A DNA stretch of 64,000 bases, from the NCBI RefSeq assembly GCF_030555055.1, contig NZ_JAMOAO010000001.1, positions 3,224,001-3,288,000 of the forward strand. The letters run 5' to 3'. Made by a program: the position numbers and the translations under genes. Each line of letters starts with the position of its first letter. Within the stretch, counting starts at the first letter, position 1. Source of the DNA: Nocardiopsis sp. YSL2 (lineage in GTDB: Bacteria; Actinomycetota; Actinomycetes; Streptosporangiales; Streptosporangiaceae). This document shows, one piece after another, positions 50,510 through 59,363 of the stretch. The notes under the pieces were generated by a model. That model made no database searches. It saw only the letters and a list, made by a program, of their open reading frames with translations, and was not told the origin of the DNA.

Positions 50510-51010
50510 ATGAACGACGCCGTCGATGTGTTCCTTGACCAGTGGGGCCGAGAGCGCCCCGACCTCGACGTCTCGCCGATGGCGCTCATCGGCCGCGTCC
50601 AGCGGCTGAACCGGATGCTCGTGCGCGGCCTCGAGGAGTACTTCGCCACCCAGGGCCTGGAGGTGTGGGAGTTCGACGTTCTCGGCACCCTCCGCCGCTC
50701 CGGGGCGCCGTTCTCCCTGACCCCCAAGGAACTGGTCCGCATGACCATGGTCGGTTCGGCGGCCATGACCAACCGTGTGGACCGCCTGGTCAAACGGGGT
50801 CTGGTCTCCCGCGAGGTCGATCCCGCCAACCGGCGCCGGACCGTGGTCAGCCTCACCCCGGAAGGGCTGGAGCTGGTGGACGAGGCCGTCAAGGGCCACG
50901 TCGCCAACGAGGCGCGGCTGCTGGAGGGGCTGGACGAGGACGACCGCGCCCGGATGGTCGGGCTGTTGCGCACGCTGCTGCTCTCCCTCGGCGACACCCT
51001 GGAGGAGTGA
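50510..51010 (+). CDS. MarR-family transcriptional regulator
   Basis: 166 residues. Winged helix: WEFDVLGTLRRSGAPFSLTPKEL, then GSAAMTNRVDRLVKRGLVSR and the wing DPANRRRTVVSLTPEG (these run on in the protein). TATCAT at 50498-50503 ends 6 nt before the ATG and no ribosome site is present, so it looks leaderless. It probably represses the divergent nitroreductase/EamA operon through the triple palindrome, with a phenolic or quinone ligand as inducer (inferred from family). Confidence 0.93.
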   Translation: MNDAVDVFLDQWGRERPDLDVSPMALIGRVQRLNRMLVRGLEEYFATQGLEVWEFDVLGTLRRSGAPFSLTPKELVRMTMVGSAAMTNRVDRLVKRGLVSREVDPANRRRTVVSLTPEGLELVDEAVKGHVANEARLLEGLDEDDRARMVGLLRTLLLSLGDTLEE

Positions 51011-51033
51011 GCGGCCCACGTCGCCGGACACGG

Positions 51034-51062
51034 CGGCGGCCCGCCACGGGGGCGGGCCGCCG
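51034..51062. terminator. Strong terminator after marR
   Basis: CGGCGGCCCGCC and GGCGGGCCGCCG, perfect 12-bp arms with a 5-nt loop, between marR and the convergent CsbD gene. Confidence 0.88.
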
Positions 51063-51127
51063 GGGTTCGGGCGTGTTCTGTCGCTCTGCGCCCTGGGGCC
51101 GTCGAGGGACGGCCGCCGTCACGCGCG

Positions 51128-51322
51128 TCAGTGTCCGCCCGGCTTCTTGTCCGGGGTCAGCGCGTCCTTGAGCTTCTCGCCGGCCTGCTTGAGCTTGGAA
51201 GCGGACTTCTCGGTCTTCCCCTCCGCCTGCCACTGCTCGTTGCCGGTGGCCTTGCCGAGGTCCTCCTTGGCCTTGGCCTTGTACTCCTCGGCCTTGTGCC
51301 GGAACTCGTCCTTCTCGGACAT
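51128..51322 (-). CDS. CsbD-family stress protein
   Basis: 64 residues, highly charged. The CsbD signature KAEEYKAKAKEDLGKATGNE and the following EGKTEKSASKLKQAGEK are clear. Homologues are induced by general stress (sigma-B type) and are thought to be disordered protective proteins. Ribosome site GAGGAGG lies upstream of the ATG. Single-gene unit. Confidence 0.9.
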   Translation of the reverse strand: MSEKDEFRHKAEEYKAKAKEDLGKATGNEQWQAEGKTEKSASKLKQAGEKLKDALTPDKKPGGH

Positions 51323-51422
51323 GGACTGCCTCCTCTCAAGACGTCCTGTCCGGAGCCCTAACCGAAGTCGGGGCGCTCAATCGTCACGAGAGGAAAAAGT
51401 CGTGCTGTGCGGAGGGGCCGGG

Positions 51423-52223
51423 TCAGGCGCCCGGCGCGAGGGGGACCACCGACGCGAACGGCGCGTGCGTGCCGAGCCGGCGGTCGATGCCCTCGCGGAC
51501 CATCGCCTTGGCGGTGGCGACGGCCGGTCCCACCTCGGCGCCCTTGGCCAGTTCGGCGGTGATCGCGGCGGCGAACGTGCAGCCCGCGCCGCTCACCCGT
51601 TCCTCACCGATCTTCGGAGCGCGCAGGACCGTGACGTCGGTGCCGTCGAAGTGCACGTCCACCGCGTCCGGGCCCGGCAGTTCCGTGCCGCCCTTGGCGA
51701 CCACGTGCCGCGGGCCGAGCGCGTGGATGCGGCGGGCGGCCTCCACCAGGTCGTCGACGGTGTCGATCCGGTCCATGCCCGCCAGCGTGCGCGCCTCGAA
51801 GTGGTTCGGTGTGATGACCGTGGCCAGCGGCAGGACGCGGGCGGTCAGCGCCTTGTCGGTGTCCAGGGCCGCGCCCGGCTCCTGGCCCTTGCAGATGAGC
51901 ACCGGGTCCAGGACCACGTGCCGCCACGGCCGGGACTCCAGGGACGCGGCGACCACGTCGATGGTGTCCGGCGTGCCCAGCATGCCGATCTTGACCACGT
52001 CCAGGTCGTGGCAGGCCGTGGCGGCCTCGATCTGGTCGCCGATGACGCCGGGGTCCACCGGGACGAACCGGTGGCCCCAGCCGTTCTCCGGGTCGAAGGA
52101 GACGATGCAGGTGATCGTCCCGACCCCGTACACGCCGAGCTCCTGGAAGGCCTTGAGATCGGCTTGGATGCCGGCGCCGCCGGTGGCCTCCGATCCTGCG
52201 ATCACGTATGCGCGGTTGGTCAT
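51423..52223 (-). CDS. pdxK: Dual-cysteine pyridoxal/HMP kinase (PdxK/ThiD type)
   Basis: 266 residues of the ribokinase fold. AGSEATGGAGIQADLKAFQE is the substrate-binding start; the anion hole reads VSGAGCTF, where C215 takes the place of the usual catalytic Asp. A second Cys, C111 in LICKGQ, lies in the flexible lid. This C111/C215 pair matches the positions of the cysteine pair in Staphylococcus CC-type pyridoxal kinases, which also act on hydroxymethylpyrimidine. It therefore more likely serves B6 salvage than thiamine synthesis alone. A palindrome lies 62 bp upstream. Confidence 0.85.
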   Translation of the reverse strand: MTNRAYVIAGSEATGGAGIQADLKAFQELGVYGVGTITCIVSFDPENGWGHRFVPVDPGVIGDQIEAATACHDLDVVKIGMLGTPDTIDVVAASLESRPWRHVVLDPVLICKGQEPGAALDTDKALTARVLPLATVITPNHFEARTLAGMDRIDTVDDLVEAARRIHALGPRHVVAKGGTELPGPDAVDVHFDGTDVTVLRAPKIGEERVSGAGCTFAAAITAELAKGAEVGPAVATAKAMVREGIDRRLGTHAPFASVVPLAPGA

Positions 52224-52284
52224 CCCGTGCCAACCTTCCTTCCTCTATGCTGACTGCGGTGTCCGGACCCGGTCGAGCGAATCC

Positions 52285-52297
52285 GTGCATATTGCAC
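52285..52297 (-). promoter_or_regulatory. Palindrome upstream of pdxK
   Basis: GTGCA-tat-TGCAC, perfect 5-bp arms, located 62 bp before the kinase ATG. Possible operator for an unknown regulator. No riboswitch-like structure was recognised here. Confidence 0.45.
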
Positions 52298-52336
52298 CAC
52301 ACGCGCAGGACCTGGTGGTTCTCGGCCGGAGGAGCC

Positions 52337-52356
52337 GCCGGGCGCTGACGCCCGGC
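52337..52356 (-). terminator. Hairpin after amine oxidase gene
   Basis: GCCGGGCG-ctga-CGCCCGGC, perfect 8-bp arms with a 4-nt loop, about 75 bp beyond the amine oxidase stop. Confidence 0.6.
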
Positions 52357-52431
52357 GCGGACCGGCCCCACTCCTGTTCCCCAACGGATACCGAGGTCGC
52401 GGGCCGGGCCGCTCCCGGTCCGCGTACCGGC

Positions 52432-53697
52432 TCACAGGTCGGCGAGCAGGCCGTCGGTGACGGCGTAGCCGCTGTCGTAGGCACCCTCCACCGTGTTCTC
52501 GCCGGTGGTCGGCTCACCGGCGAAGAACAGCACCCCGCCCACCGGCGCGGCGAGCGCGGCCGGGGCGTCGTGCGCGCCCGGCGGCACGTACAGGTAGGCG
52601 CCGCGGCTGTGGGGATCGCGCTTCCAGTCGTGCGTGGTGCGGCGCACCGGCTGCGGGGGCGCCTGCCCGGCGGCCTCGCCCAGGGCGCGCAACCCCGCGT
52701 CGAACCGGTCGTCCTCCGGCAGCGCCAGCAGTGCGCGGGCGGCCTCGCCCGCGGCCCAGACCGACACCACCTCCGGAGCGGTCGGCGACAGGTGCGAGAC
52801 CGACCAGAACGCCAGGTCCCCGTCCCACGCCAGGGTGTCGGTGTCGGCGGGCAGGACCGGCCGGTCGAACTCCATCAGCAGCTTGACCGCGTCCGTGGCG
52901 TCCAGGGCGTCGATCGCTTCGCGGTGTCCGGCGGGCAGCGGGGGGACGAAGGCCACGTCCGCCGCCCTGAGCACGCGGATCGGCAGGGTGGCCACGCACC
53001 GTCGGGCCCGGATCCGCTCCGTCCCGACGGGTCCGCTCGCGGTCAGCTCCACACCCCCGCCCGACCACCGCACCGCCTCTACCTGTCGGCCGAGGTCGAT
53101 CCGCAGGCCGTGCGCCAGCGGGGCCAGCAGCCGGTCGTAGCCGCCCACCACGCGAAAGTCCGCGCGGGGCGCCGACCACCAGTCGAACTCACCCCGCTCG
53201 ACCATCCAGGTGGCGCTCCACCGCGACAGCGGTTCGCTCTCGCTCGACACCGGCGGCCAGTCCGCCTCCGGGACGCCCAGGCGCCGCAGGTACTCGGCCG
53301 CGCTGTCGCCGTCCCGGGGCGCCACGGCGAGATCGACCGGTGCGCCCGGGGCCGCGTGCGGTTCGGAGCGGATCCGGACGGTGTCCGCCCCGGCCCAGTC
53401 CACGAGTTCCCAGGTCGAGGCCGCGGCACCGTGGATCAGTCCGGCGCCCAGCTCCACCGGCACCGAGGTGAAGCCGTGGTCGGTGTACAGCTGGCCGCCG
53501 ATCCGGTCGCGCGCCTCCAGCACGATCACCCGCAGGCCGTGGTCGGCGAGGTTGCGGGCCGCCGACAGCCCGGTGACGCCCGCGCCGATCACCGCGACGT
53601 CCCACTCCGCCCACGGTCGGCCGGGTGAGCCTGCGGCGGCGGACAGCAGCGCGGTGCCGCCCAGCAGCAGGCCGGAACGGCGGGTGATACCGGGCAA
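52432..53697 (-). CDS. FAD-dependent amine oxidase with Tat-like signal
   Basis: 421 residues from a TTG with AAGGAG 5-6 nt upstream; the longer in-frame reading lacks a start signal. N-terminus [19 protein letters not shown] resembles a twin-arginine signal. FAD site: [21 protein letters not shown] and [13 protein letters not shown]-terminal [20 protein letters not shown] is typical of flavin monoamine oxidases. It oxidises a primary or secondary amine to an aldehyde, releasing hydrogen peroxide. If exported, it acts outside the membrane. Not linked to an obvious amine pathway. Confidence 0.88.
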   Translation of the reverse strand: MPGITRRSGLLLGGTALLSAAAGSPGRPWAEWDVAVIGAGVTGLSAARNLADHGLRVIVLEARDRIGGQLYTDHGFTSVPVELGAGLIHGAAASTWELVDWAGADTVRIRSEPHAAPGAPVDLAVAPRDGDSAAEYLRRLGVPEADWPPVSSESEPLSRWSATWMVERGEFDWWSAPRADFRVVGGYDRLLAPLAHGLRIDLGRQVEAVRWSGGGVELTASGPVGTERIRARRCVATLPIRVLRAADVAFVPPLPAGHREAIDALDATDAVKLLMEFDRPVLPADTDTLAWDGDLAFWSVSHLSPTAPEVVSVWAAGEAARALLALPEDDRFDAGLRALGEAAGQAPPQPVRRTTHDWKRDPHSRGAYLYVPPGAHDAPAALAAPVGGVLFFAGEPTTGENTVEGAYDSGYAVTDGLLADL

Positions 53698-54121
53698 GGG
53701 GCTCTCCTTCGGGGGGTACGGAGGCCGGTGTCGCGGCACGCACGGCGCCGGTCGGGGCGTGTGCTGCGGATCACTTCCCTGGGCGCGCAGGCCACGGCAG
53801 GCGATGTCGGCCAGGCGTCGGCGCGCGGCACCTCCGTCGTCCCGGTCGGTCGGCCGGGACAGGCAGGCCACCAGCAGGGCCATGGCGTCGCGGTTCGCCG
53901 TGCGCGACCGCGGCGGCGCCGTCGTGGTCGATGCCCATGCCTGGTCCACTCCGTGCCGGGGGTCCGGGTGCCGCGCCGAAACGGTCGGCTCGCCCAGGAT
54001 AGCCCCGGCCGCGTCGACGGCACCGGGCCCGGCGGGGCGGCCGAAGCCACCGGGCCGGTCCGCCGGTGGCCGGACCCGGCCACGACCCGGCCAGCAGAAA
54101 ATATTGTCGTATTATTTTTCC
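53698..54121. other. Gene-free divergent region (424 bp)
   Basis: Between the amine oxidase and TetR starts. Open frames on both strands lack starts and familiar composition. The last 23 bp are AT-rich (54099-54119): AAAATA...TATTTT arms and a TATTAT -10 box at 54111-54116 for the TetR gene. Confidence 0.4.
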
Positions 54122-54742
54122 ATGGCACGGACGGCGGACCACGAAGAGCGGCGGCGGCAGGTCGCCGAGGCACTCCTGCGGACGGTGGGGAGGCGGGGGC
54201 TGGCGCGGACGACTCTCGCCGACGTCGCGCAGGAGGCGGGGGTGTCGGTCGGCCTGGTGCAGAGCTACTTCCGCACCAAGTCCCAGCTGCTGCGCTTCGG
54301 GGTGGACCACCTGTACAAGCGGGCGGAGGCCCGGATCCGGGCGGTCTCGGAGGGGACCGAGCCGGTCCCCTCGGTGCGGGACTGGCTGCTGCGGGCCACC
54401 GAGACCCTGCTGCCGCTCGACGACCAGCGGCACCGGGAGATCACCGTCTGGCTGGAGTACCTCCCGGCCACCAAGACCGATCCGGAGATGGCCCGGCTGC
54501 ACAAGGACACCACCGCCGAACTGCTCGACGTGCTCACCCACGCGCTGGACGAGGGCGTACGCCTGGGCGAGTTCCGGCCCGACCTGGACAGCCGGACCGA
54601 GGCGGCCGGACTCGTCGCGTTCGTGGACGGCCTGTCCATCCACCACCTCGCCACCGGCGGGGACGCCTTCTCGCGGGACGCGATCCGTGCCGCGCTGCAC
54701 ACCTACCTCGACCGGCTCCTCCTGGCCCCTGAGAGCCCGTGA
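54122..54742 (+). CDS. TetR-family regulator
   Basis: 206 residues. Helix-turn-helix: VAEALLRTVGRRGLARTTLADVAQEAG (in two helices) and VSVGLVQSYFRTKSQLL, a BetI-like subgroup. The C-terminal domain is long and helical. The ATG starts 5 nt after a TATTAT -10 within an AT-rich palindrome, so the mRNA is probably leaderless and autorepressed. The next gene, a DUF418 membrane protein, overlaps by 4 bp and is therefore the likely regulated partner. Confidence 0.93.
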   Translation: MARTADHEERRRQVAEALLRTVGRRGLARTTLADVAQEAGVSVGLVQSYFRTKSQLLRFGVDHLYKRAEARIRAVSEGTEPVPSVRDWLLRATETLLPLDDQRHREITVWLEYLPATKTDPEMARLHKDTTAELLDVLTHALDEGVRLGEFRPDLDSRTEAAGLVAFVDGLSIHHLATGGDAFSRDAIRAALHTYLDRLLLAPESP

Positions 54743-56052
54743 CCACCTTCCCGACCACTCGCAAGGCGGCCAGCATGACCAGCCCGACCACGCCGGCGTC
54801 CCGGGGCACGGAGGCCCCCGGGCCCGGTGCCCGACTTCCCCTGATCGACGTCCTGCGCGGCGTCGCGATCCTGGGCACGCTCGCCTCGAACGTGTGGCTC
54901 TTCACCGCCGAGGGCGGCGAGAGCGCCATGATCTTCGAGAGCGACGCGATGAGCCCCCTGGGCGCTTTCGCGGCGGAGCCCTCCGTCGACGGTCTGGCGC
55001 GCGGGCTCTTCCTCCTCGCGGCCAACGGCAAGTTCCTCGGCATGCTGACCCTGTTGTTCGGTGTCGGCCTGGCCATCCAGTTCCGCTCGGCCACCGCGCA
55101 CGGCTCACGGTGGCCCGGCCGCTACACGTGGCGCGCGCTGTTCCTGTTCACCGAGGGCCTCGTGCACTTCACACTGGTCTTCGCCGCGGACGTCCTCATG
55201 GGGTACGCGGTCGTCTCCCTGCTCGTCGCCTGGCTGCTGACCAGGTCCCCACGGGTCCGGGCGGCCGTGATGTGGACGGCGGTCCTCCTGCACCTGGCGG
55301 TCGTCGCGCTGCTGACGGCGGCCCTGGTGCTGCGGACGCCGGCCGCGGACCCGGACTCCGTCGGCGTCCCGCCCGAGGCCGCGGCGCTCTACGCCGAGGG
55401 GAGCTACCTGGACCAGGTGGCCTTCCGCCTCGACAACGCCCTCTGGCTGCGGGCGGAACCGGTCATCTCCTTCGGGCTGCTCCTGTTCATGTTCCTGCTG
55501 GGCGTCCGCCTCTTCCGGGCCGGTGCCTTCGGTGCCGACGCGACCGGGCGTCGCATCCGCACCCGGATGCTCGCGTGGGGCCTGGGGGTCGGGGTGCCGC
55601 TGAACGCGGCTGTCGCCCTGGCGGGACCGGACCTGTTCCTCGTCGACCGCTACGTGGCCGCGCCGATCGTGGCGCTGGGCTACGTCGGGCTCGTCGGGTG
55701 GCTGCTCGACCGGATGAACCCGGCGGGGGCCGTCGTCACCGCGTTCTCCTCCCTGGGCCGGATGGCCATGTCCGGGTACGTGCTGCAGAACGTCGTCTGC
55801 GTCGTGGTCTGCTACGGCTTCGGCCTGGGGCTGGCCACGAGCCTGGCGGGGGCCGGCCCGTGGTGGGTGATGGGGCTCTGGGCCGCGGTGTCGGCGCTGC
55901 TCCTGGCGGTCGCGACGCCCTGGCTGCGCCGGTTCGGGGCGGGGCCGCTGGAGGCCCTCCAGAAGTCGGTGCTGGCCAGGATTCCCGCGCGGACCCGTGC
56001 GCGTGGAGGCGACCCGGGCGGCCGGCCGGGGGCATCCGGCGGCGTCGGCTGA
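54739..56052 (+). CDS. DUF418-family membrane protein (second copy)
   Basis: 437 residues from a GTG overlapping tetR by 4 bp. Hallmarks: LPLIDVLRGVAILGTLASN near residue 32, MLTLLFGVGLAIQF, GYVGLVGWLLDRM and SSLGRMAMSGYVLQN, ending FGAGPLEALQKSV, as in the DUF418 protein at 14422-15672. About ten membrane helices. Here it is tied to a TetR regulator rather than a two-component system. Substrate unknown. Confidence 0.87.
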   Translation: MTTFPTTRKAASMTSPTTPASRGTEAPGPGARLPLIDVLRGVAILGTLASNVWLFTAEGGESAMIFESDAMSPLGAFAAEPSVDGLARGLFLLAANGKFLGMLTLLFGVGLAIQFRSATAHGSRWPGRYTWRALFLFTEGLVHFTLVFAADVLMGYAVVSLLVAWLLTRSPRVRAAVMWTAVLLHLAVVALLTAALVLRTPAADPDSVGVPPEAAALYAEGSYLDQVAFRLDNALWLRAEPVISFGLLLFMFLLGVRLFRAGAFGADATGRRIRTRMLAWGLGVGVPLNAAVALAGPDLFLVDRYVAAPIVALGYVGLVGWLLDRMNPAGAVVTAFSSLGRMAMSGYVLQNVVCVVVCYGFGLGLATSLAGAGPWWVMGLWAAVSALLLAVATPWLRRFGAGPLEALQKSVLARIPARTRARGGDPGGRPGASGGVG

Positions 56053-56278
56053 GGACGGGACATCCACCAGGGCCGCCGGGCCGGGGACGTGGCGACCACG
56101 GAATCCAGTCACACCGCCGGAAGCCGGTCGCCCGTGGCGAGGTCGACGATGGCGCGCCGGGCGGCGGGGACGTCCACGGCCGCGCGGAAGAGGTTGCGGG
56201 AATCGGAGAACCTCACACCGGGGCCCGTTCGGTAGGCTCGCGGCGACGGTCGTCCGCCCACGGCAGAACAGGATCGAC
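56053..56278. other. Gene-free stretch before peroxiredoxin
   Basis: A 226-bp gap. A 61-codon minus-strand frame (56109-56294) ends with ARRAIVDLATGDRLPAV but has no ribosome site and no recognised family; it overlaps the peroxiredoxin start. I see no RNA or palindrome. Confidence 0.35.
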
Positions 56279-56761
56279 ATGGCACGCGGTACACGCGGTA
56301 TCGGGGTCGGCGACCCGGCCCCCGACTTCACCCTCCCCGCGCAGTCGGGAACCCCGGTCCGGCTCCACGACCGGCTCGGCGAGCGGGTGGTCGTCCTGTA
56401 CTTCTATCCCAAGGACGACACACCGGGCTGCACCGCCGAGGCGTGCGCCTTCCGCGACAGCCATGAGGTGTTCGCCGAAGCGGGGGCCGAGGTGATCGGG
56501 ATCAGCTCCGACTCGGTGGACCGGCACGCCGCCTTCGCCGATCGGCACGGGCTGCCGTTCACCCTGCTCAGCGACAAGGGCGGCGCGGTGCGCAAGAGCT
56601 ACGGCGTTCCGTCGGTGCTCGGCCTGCTCCCCGGCCGGGTCACCTATGTGATCGACCGCCAGGGGGTCGTGCGCCACGTCTTCAACTCGATGACCGTCGT
56701 CGACAAGCACGTGACGGAGGCCCTGGAGGTCGTCCGGGGCCTGGCGGCCGTGGAGGACTGA
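56279..56761 (+). CDS. bcp: Thioredoxin-dependent peroxiredoxin, BCP/PrxQ type
   Basis: 160 residues. Peroxidatic C51 and resolving C56 in TPGCTAEACAF are five residues apart, the intramolecular pairing of atypical BCP proteins. YFYPKDDTPG and VTYVIDRQGVV are family blocks. It reduces hydroperoxides with electrons from thioredoxin. The start is the ATG after CAGAACAGGATCGAC. It is followed by a strong hairpin. Confidence 0.95.
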   Translation: MARGTRGIGVGDPAPDFTLPAQSGTPVRLHDRLGERVVVLYFYPKDDTPGCTAEACAFRDSHEVFAEAGAEVIGISSDSVDRHAAFADRHGLPFTLLSDKGGAVRKSYGVPSVLGLLPGRVTYVIDRQGVVRHVFNSMTVVDKHVTEALEVVRGLAAVED

Positions 56762-56773
56762 CGGGCCGGCCGC

Positions 56774-56805
56774 GCCGCGCCGGCGGACACCGCCGCCGGC
56801 GCGGC
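56774..56805 (+). terminator. Terminator after peroxiredoxin
   Basis: GCCGCGCCGGCGG and CCGCCGGCGCGGC, perfect 13-bp arms with a 6-nt loop, starting 13 bp after the stop. Confidence 0.88.
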
Positions 56806-56834
56806 ATCCGCGTGCCCGAAGTGATGACTGCCCG

Positions 56835-56958
56835 TCATGACATCATGACTTTGGGTGTTGATTCCCTGGTCGGACGAGTGCAGTCGGTGTGATGATGTCG
56901 CTCACGATGTCAGGTGGCTTGACATGACGTCATATCTGACGCCATGATGATGTCATGG
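56835..56958 (+). promoter_or_regulatory. Promoter/operator rich in TGACATCA/TGACGTCA repeats
   Basis: TTGACA (56919-56924), 18 bp, CATGAT (56943-56948), then the ATG 6 nt later. ATGACGTCAT (56924-56933) lies in the spacer. CCATGA-N5-TCATGG (56942-56958) covers the start codon, and TCATGACATCATGA (56835-56848) lies upstream. These sites suit autorepression by the ribbon-helix-helix product. Confidence 0.7.
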
Positions 56959-57500
56959 ATCTGATGCCGTATGTCGACGAACTCCGCCACCAGCTCATGG
57001 TGGCCGCCGAAGCCGGGGACGAGGACACCCGGGCCGTCGCCGAGCGCCTCACGGCCGCTCTCGAACCGGCCGCGCGCCTGACCTTGTTGGACACCCTTTC
57101 CGCCGCCGCGGACGAGATCACACGGGACCTCGCTCCCGGCTCGGTCGAGGTGCGGCTGCGCGGGCGGCGGACTGACTTCATTGTGACGTCACCTGAGTTC
57201 GACGACGCCAACGAGGATGGGCACCCGACGTCATCGGCGCACCGGGGTGACGCCGGAGAGGGCCCCGGGGGGATCGCGGCGCAGCTCCGGTCCGACGCCG
57301 AGGAGGGCGGCACGTCGCGGATCACCCTCCGGATGCCCGACCGCCTCAAACCGCTCGTCGAGGAGGCGGCCCGCGCCGAAGGGCTGTCGGTCAACGCCTG
57401 GCTGGTGCGCGCCGTCGCGACCTCGCTCGACACCGGCCGCCGCCGACCCGACAGCCGGGCCCGCCAGGTCGGCCGCGGCTACACCGGCTGGGTCCGCTGA
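56955..57500 (+). CDS. Ribbon-helix-helix (HicB/Arc-like) regulator
   Basis: 181 residues. The first 70 residues are helical; the C-terminus has a ribbon-helix-helix motif, SRITLRMPDRLKPLVEEAARAEG(LSVNAWLVRAVATSL), as in HicB-type antitoxins. No HicA or other toxin gene is adjacent, so it is probably a dedicated regulator. The promoter -10 ends 6 nt before the ATG, suggesting a leaderless mRNA. TGACGTCA palindromes occur in its promoter and once inside the gene (57184-57191). It leads a DUF4097-ABC exporter cassette. Confidence 0.82.
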   Translation: MDLMPYVDELRHQLMVAAEAGDEDTRAVAERLTAALEPAARLTLLDTLSAAADEITRDLAPGSVEVRLRGRRTDFIVTSPEFDDANEDGHPTSSAHRGDAGEGPGGIAAQLRSDAEEGGTSRITLRMPDRLKPLVEEAARAEGLSVNAWLVRAVATSLDTGRRRPDSRARQVGRGYTGWVR

Positions 57501-57580
57501 CCGGACCCGCCGCCCGCCCTTCCACCACCGCGTCTCCCACCAGCGGAGACGACCACCAACGCCACGTCCGGGAGACAGCC

Positions 57581-58378
57581 GTGCCCATCTTCGACACCCC
57601 CGAACCGATCACCGCCGACATCACCCTGGTGGCCGGAAACCTGCAGATCACCGCCGGTCGCGGCGCCGAGACCACCGTCGAGGTCCGTCCGCGCGCCGAA
57701 CACAAGGACGTCGACGTGCGGGCCGCCGAGTCGGTCGAGGTCGACTTCGCCGGCGGCCGGCTCGAAGTACGCGACCCCCAGCCCTCGGGCCTGGGGCGTG
57801 TGATCGGGCGCAAGGGCATGGTCGACATCACCGTCGAACTGCCCGTCGGCTCCCGCGTCCACGCTTCGGGAGGATTCGGCAACATCCGCTGCGAGGGAAG
57901 CCTGGGTCCGTCCGAGGTCTCGGTCTCCAACGGCAACATCACGGTGCACCGCGTGGCGGGCAACGCCGAGCTCACCACGGGGCACGGCTCCGTCCGGGCG
58001 GAGGAGATCGACGGTTCCGCCCTGGTCAAGTCCACGGGTGGCGCCCTCACCCTCGGCACGGTCCACGGAGAACTGCGGGCGAACTCCGCGCACGGCGACA
58101 TCACCGCCGACCGCGCCCTGGCCTCGGTCACCGCGCGCACCACCCACGGCAGCATCCGGATCGGCCAGGTGGCCGACGGCCGCGTCAGCGTGGAGAGCTC
58201 CTACGGCGAACTGGAGATCGGCATCCGGGAGGGCACCGCGGCCTGGCTGGACGCGGTCTCCACGAAGGGCGTCGTGCGCAGCTCCCTGGAAGCCTCCGAC
58301 GCACCCGCCCCCACCGAGCAGACCGTCGAGGTCCGGGCCCGCAGCGTCTGGGGCGACATCCTGGTCCACCGCTCCTGA
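57581..58378 (+). CDS. DUF4097 beta-repeat protein
   Basis: 265 residues from a GTG. Repeated beta-strand units such as GNIRCEG, GNITVHRVAGNAEL, GHGSVRAEEI, AHGDITADRAL and THGSIRIGQV form the right-handed beta-solenoid of the DUF4097 (adhesin-like) family. There is no signal peptide, so it is cytoplasmic here. It lies between the ribbon-helix-helix regulator and the ABC exporter genes, a grouping I recall from other actinobacteria. Molecular role unknown. Confidence 0.87.
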   Translation: MPIFDTPEPITADITLVAGNLQITAGRGAETTVEVRPRAEHKDVDVRAAESVEVDFAGGRLEVRDPQPSGLGRVIGRKGMVDITVELPVGSRVHASGGFGNIRCEGSLGPSEVSVSNGNITVHRVAGNAELTTGHGSVRAEEIDGSALVKSTGGALTLGTVHGELRANSAHGDITADRALASVTARTTHGSIRIGQVADGRVSVESSYGELEIGIREGTAAWLDAVSTKGVVRSSLEASDAPAPTEQTVEVRARSVWGDILVHRS

Positions 58379-58400
58379 CCACACGGAAGCGAGACTGAAC

Positions 58401-59363
58401 ATGAACCGGCACACTCCCCCCACCGCCATCTCGGTCACGGGGCTGCGCAAGTCCTACGGCGACCACGTCGTCCTGGACGGCGTCGACCTGGAGATCCCCG
58501 CGGGAACGGTCTTCTCGCTGTTGGGTCCCAACGGCGCCGGCAAGACCACCATCGTCAGGATGCTGTCCACGCTCATCGGCGCCGACGGCGGCCGGGCCCG
58601 CGTCCTCGGACACGACGTGGCGGCCGAGCCCGACGCGGTGCGCGCCGCGATCGGCGTCACCGGCCAGTACTCGGCGGTGGACGGCCTGCTCACCGGGCGC
58701 GAGAACCTGATGCTCATGGCGAAGCTGCACCGCCTGGGACGCGCCGGAGCGCGGAGGCGCACCACCGAACTGCTGGAGCGGTTCGACCTGGTGGACGCGG
58801 CCGGGAAGCCCGCGTCCGCCTACTCCGGAGGCATGCGCCGCCGGCTCGACCTGGCGATGACCCTGGTGGGCGAGCCGCGCCTGATCTTCCTCGACGAGCC
58901 GACCACCGGGCTGGACCCGCGCAGCCGTCGGGACATGTGGCAGATCATCCGCGACCTCGTGGCCGACGGCGTCTCGGTCTTCCTCACCACGCAGTACCTG
59001 GAGGAGGCCGACCGGCTCGCCGACCGGATCGCGGTGCTGGACCACGGCACGATCGTCGCCGAGGGGACCGCCGCCGAACTCAAGCGCCGCGTCCCCGGCG
59101 GCCACGTGCGCCTGCGCTTCAGCGAGGCCGACGAACTGGAGTCGGCGGCCCGTGCGCTGGGCGGCGAGGCCGACACCGACGCGCTCGCGCTCAGGGTCCC
59201 CGGGGGAGGGGTCGCGTCACTGCGGGACCTCCTGGACCGCCTCGACACCGCGTCGATCACCCCCGAGGAGCTGTCGGTGGAGACCCCGGCCCTCGACGAC
59301 GTCTTCCTCGCGCTCACGGGCCACCGGAGCGCCGACGACAACGCACGGAAGGTGAACCGATGA
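58401..59363 (+). CDS. ABC exporter ATP-binding subunit (DrrA-like)
   Basis: 320 residues. Walker A GPNGAGKTT, signature YSGGMRRRLDLA, Walker B RLIFLDEPTTGLD and the H-loop region are intact. The C-terminal extension with DLLDRLDTASITPEELSVETP and LDDVFLALTGH is diagnostic for daunorubicin-resistance-type exporters. It energises the permease encoded next with a 4-bp overlap. The exported compound is unknown. Confidence 0.93.
   Translation: MNRHTPPTAISVTGLRKSYGDHVVLDGVDLEIPAGTVFSLLGPNGAGKTTIVRMLSTLIGADGGRARVLGHDVAAEPDAVRAAIGVTGQYSAVDGLLTGRENLMLMAKLHRLGRAGARRRTTELLERFDLVDAAGKPASAYSGGMRRRLDLAMTLVGEPRLIFLDEPTTGLDPRSRRDMWQIIRDLVADGVSVFLTTQYLEEADRLADRIAVLDHGTIVAEGTAAELKRRVPGGHVRLRFSEADELESAARALGGEADTDALALRVPGGGVASLRDLLDRLDTASITPEELSVETPALDDVFLALTGHRSADDNARKVNR

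Noticed and set aside
52224..52431. Thiamine (TPP) riboswitch before the ThiD/PdxK-type gene
   Set aside because: No CTGAGA-type core or matching arms were seen; only a short palindrome and a terminator hairpin.
56109..56294. 61-codon minus-strand frame before the peroxiredoxin
   Set aside because: No ribosome site or family and it overlaps the peroxiredoxin start; kept only as a note.
56955..57500. HicAB toxin-antitoxin pair
   Set aside because: HicB-like fold only; no HicA or other small toxin gene upstream or downstream.
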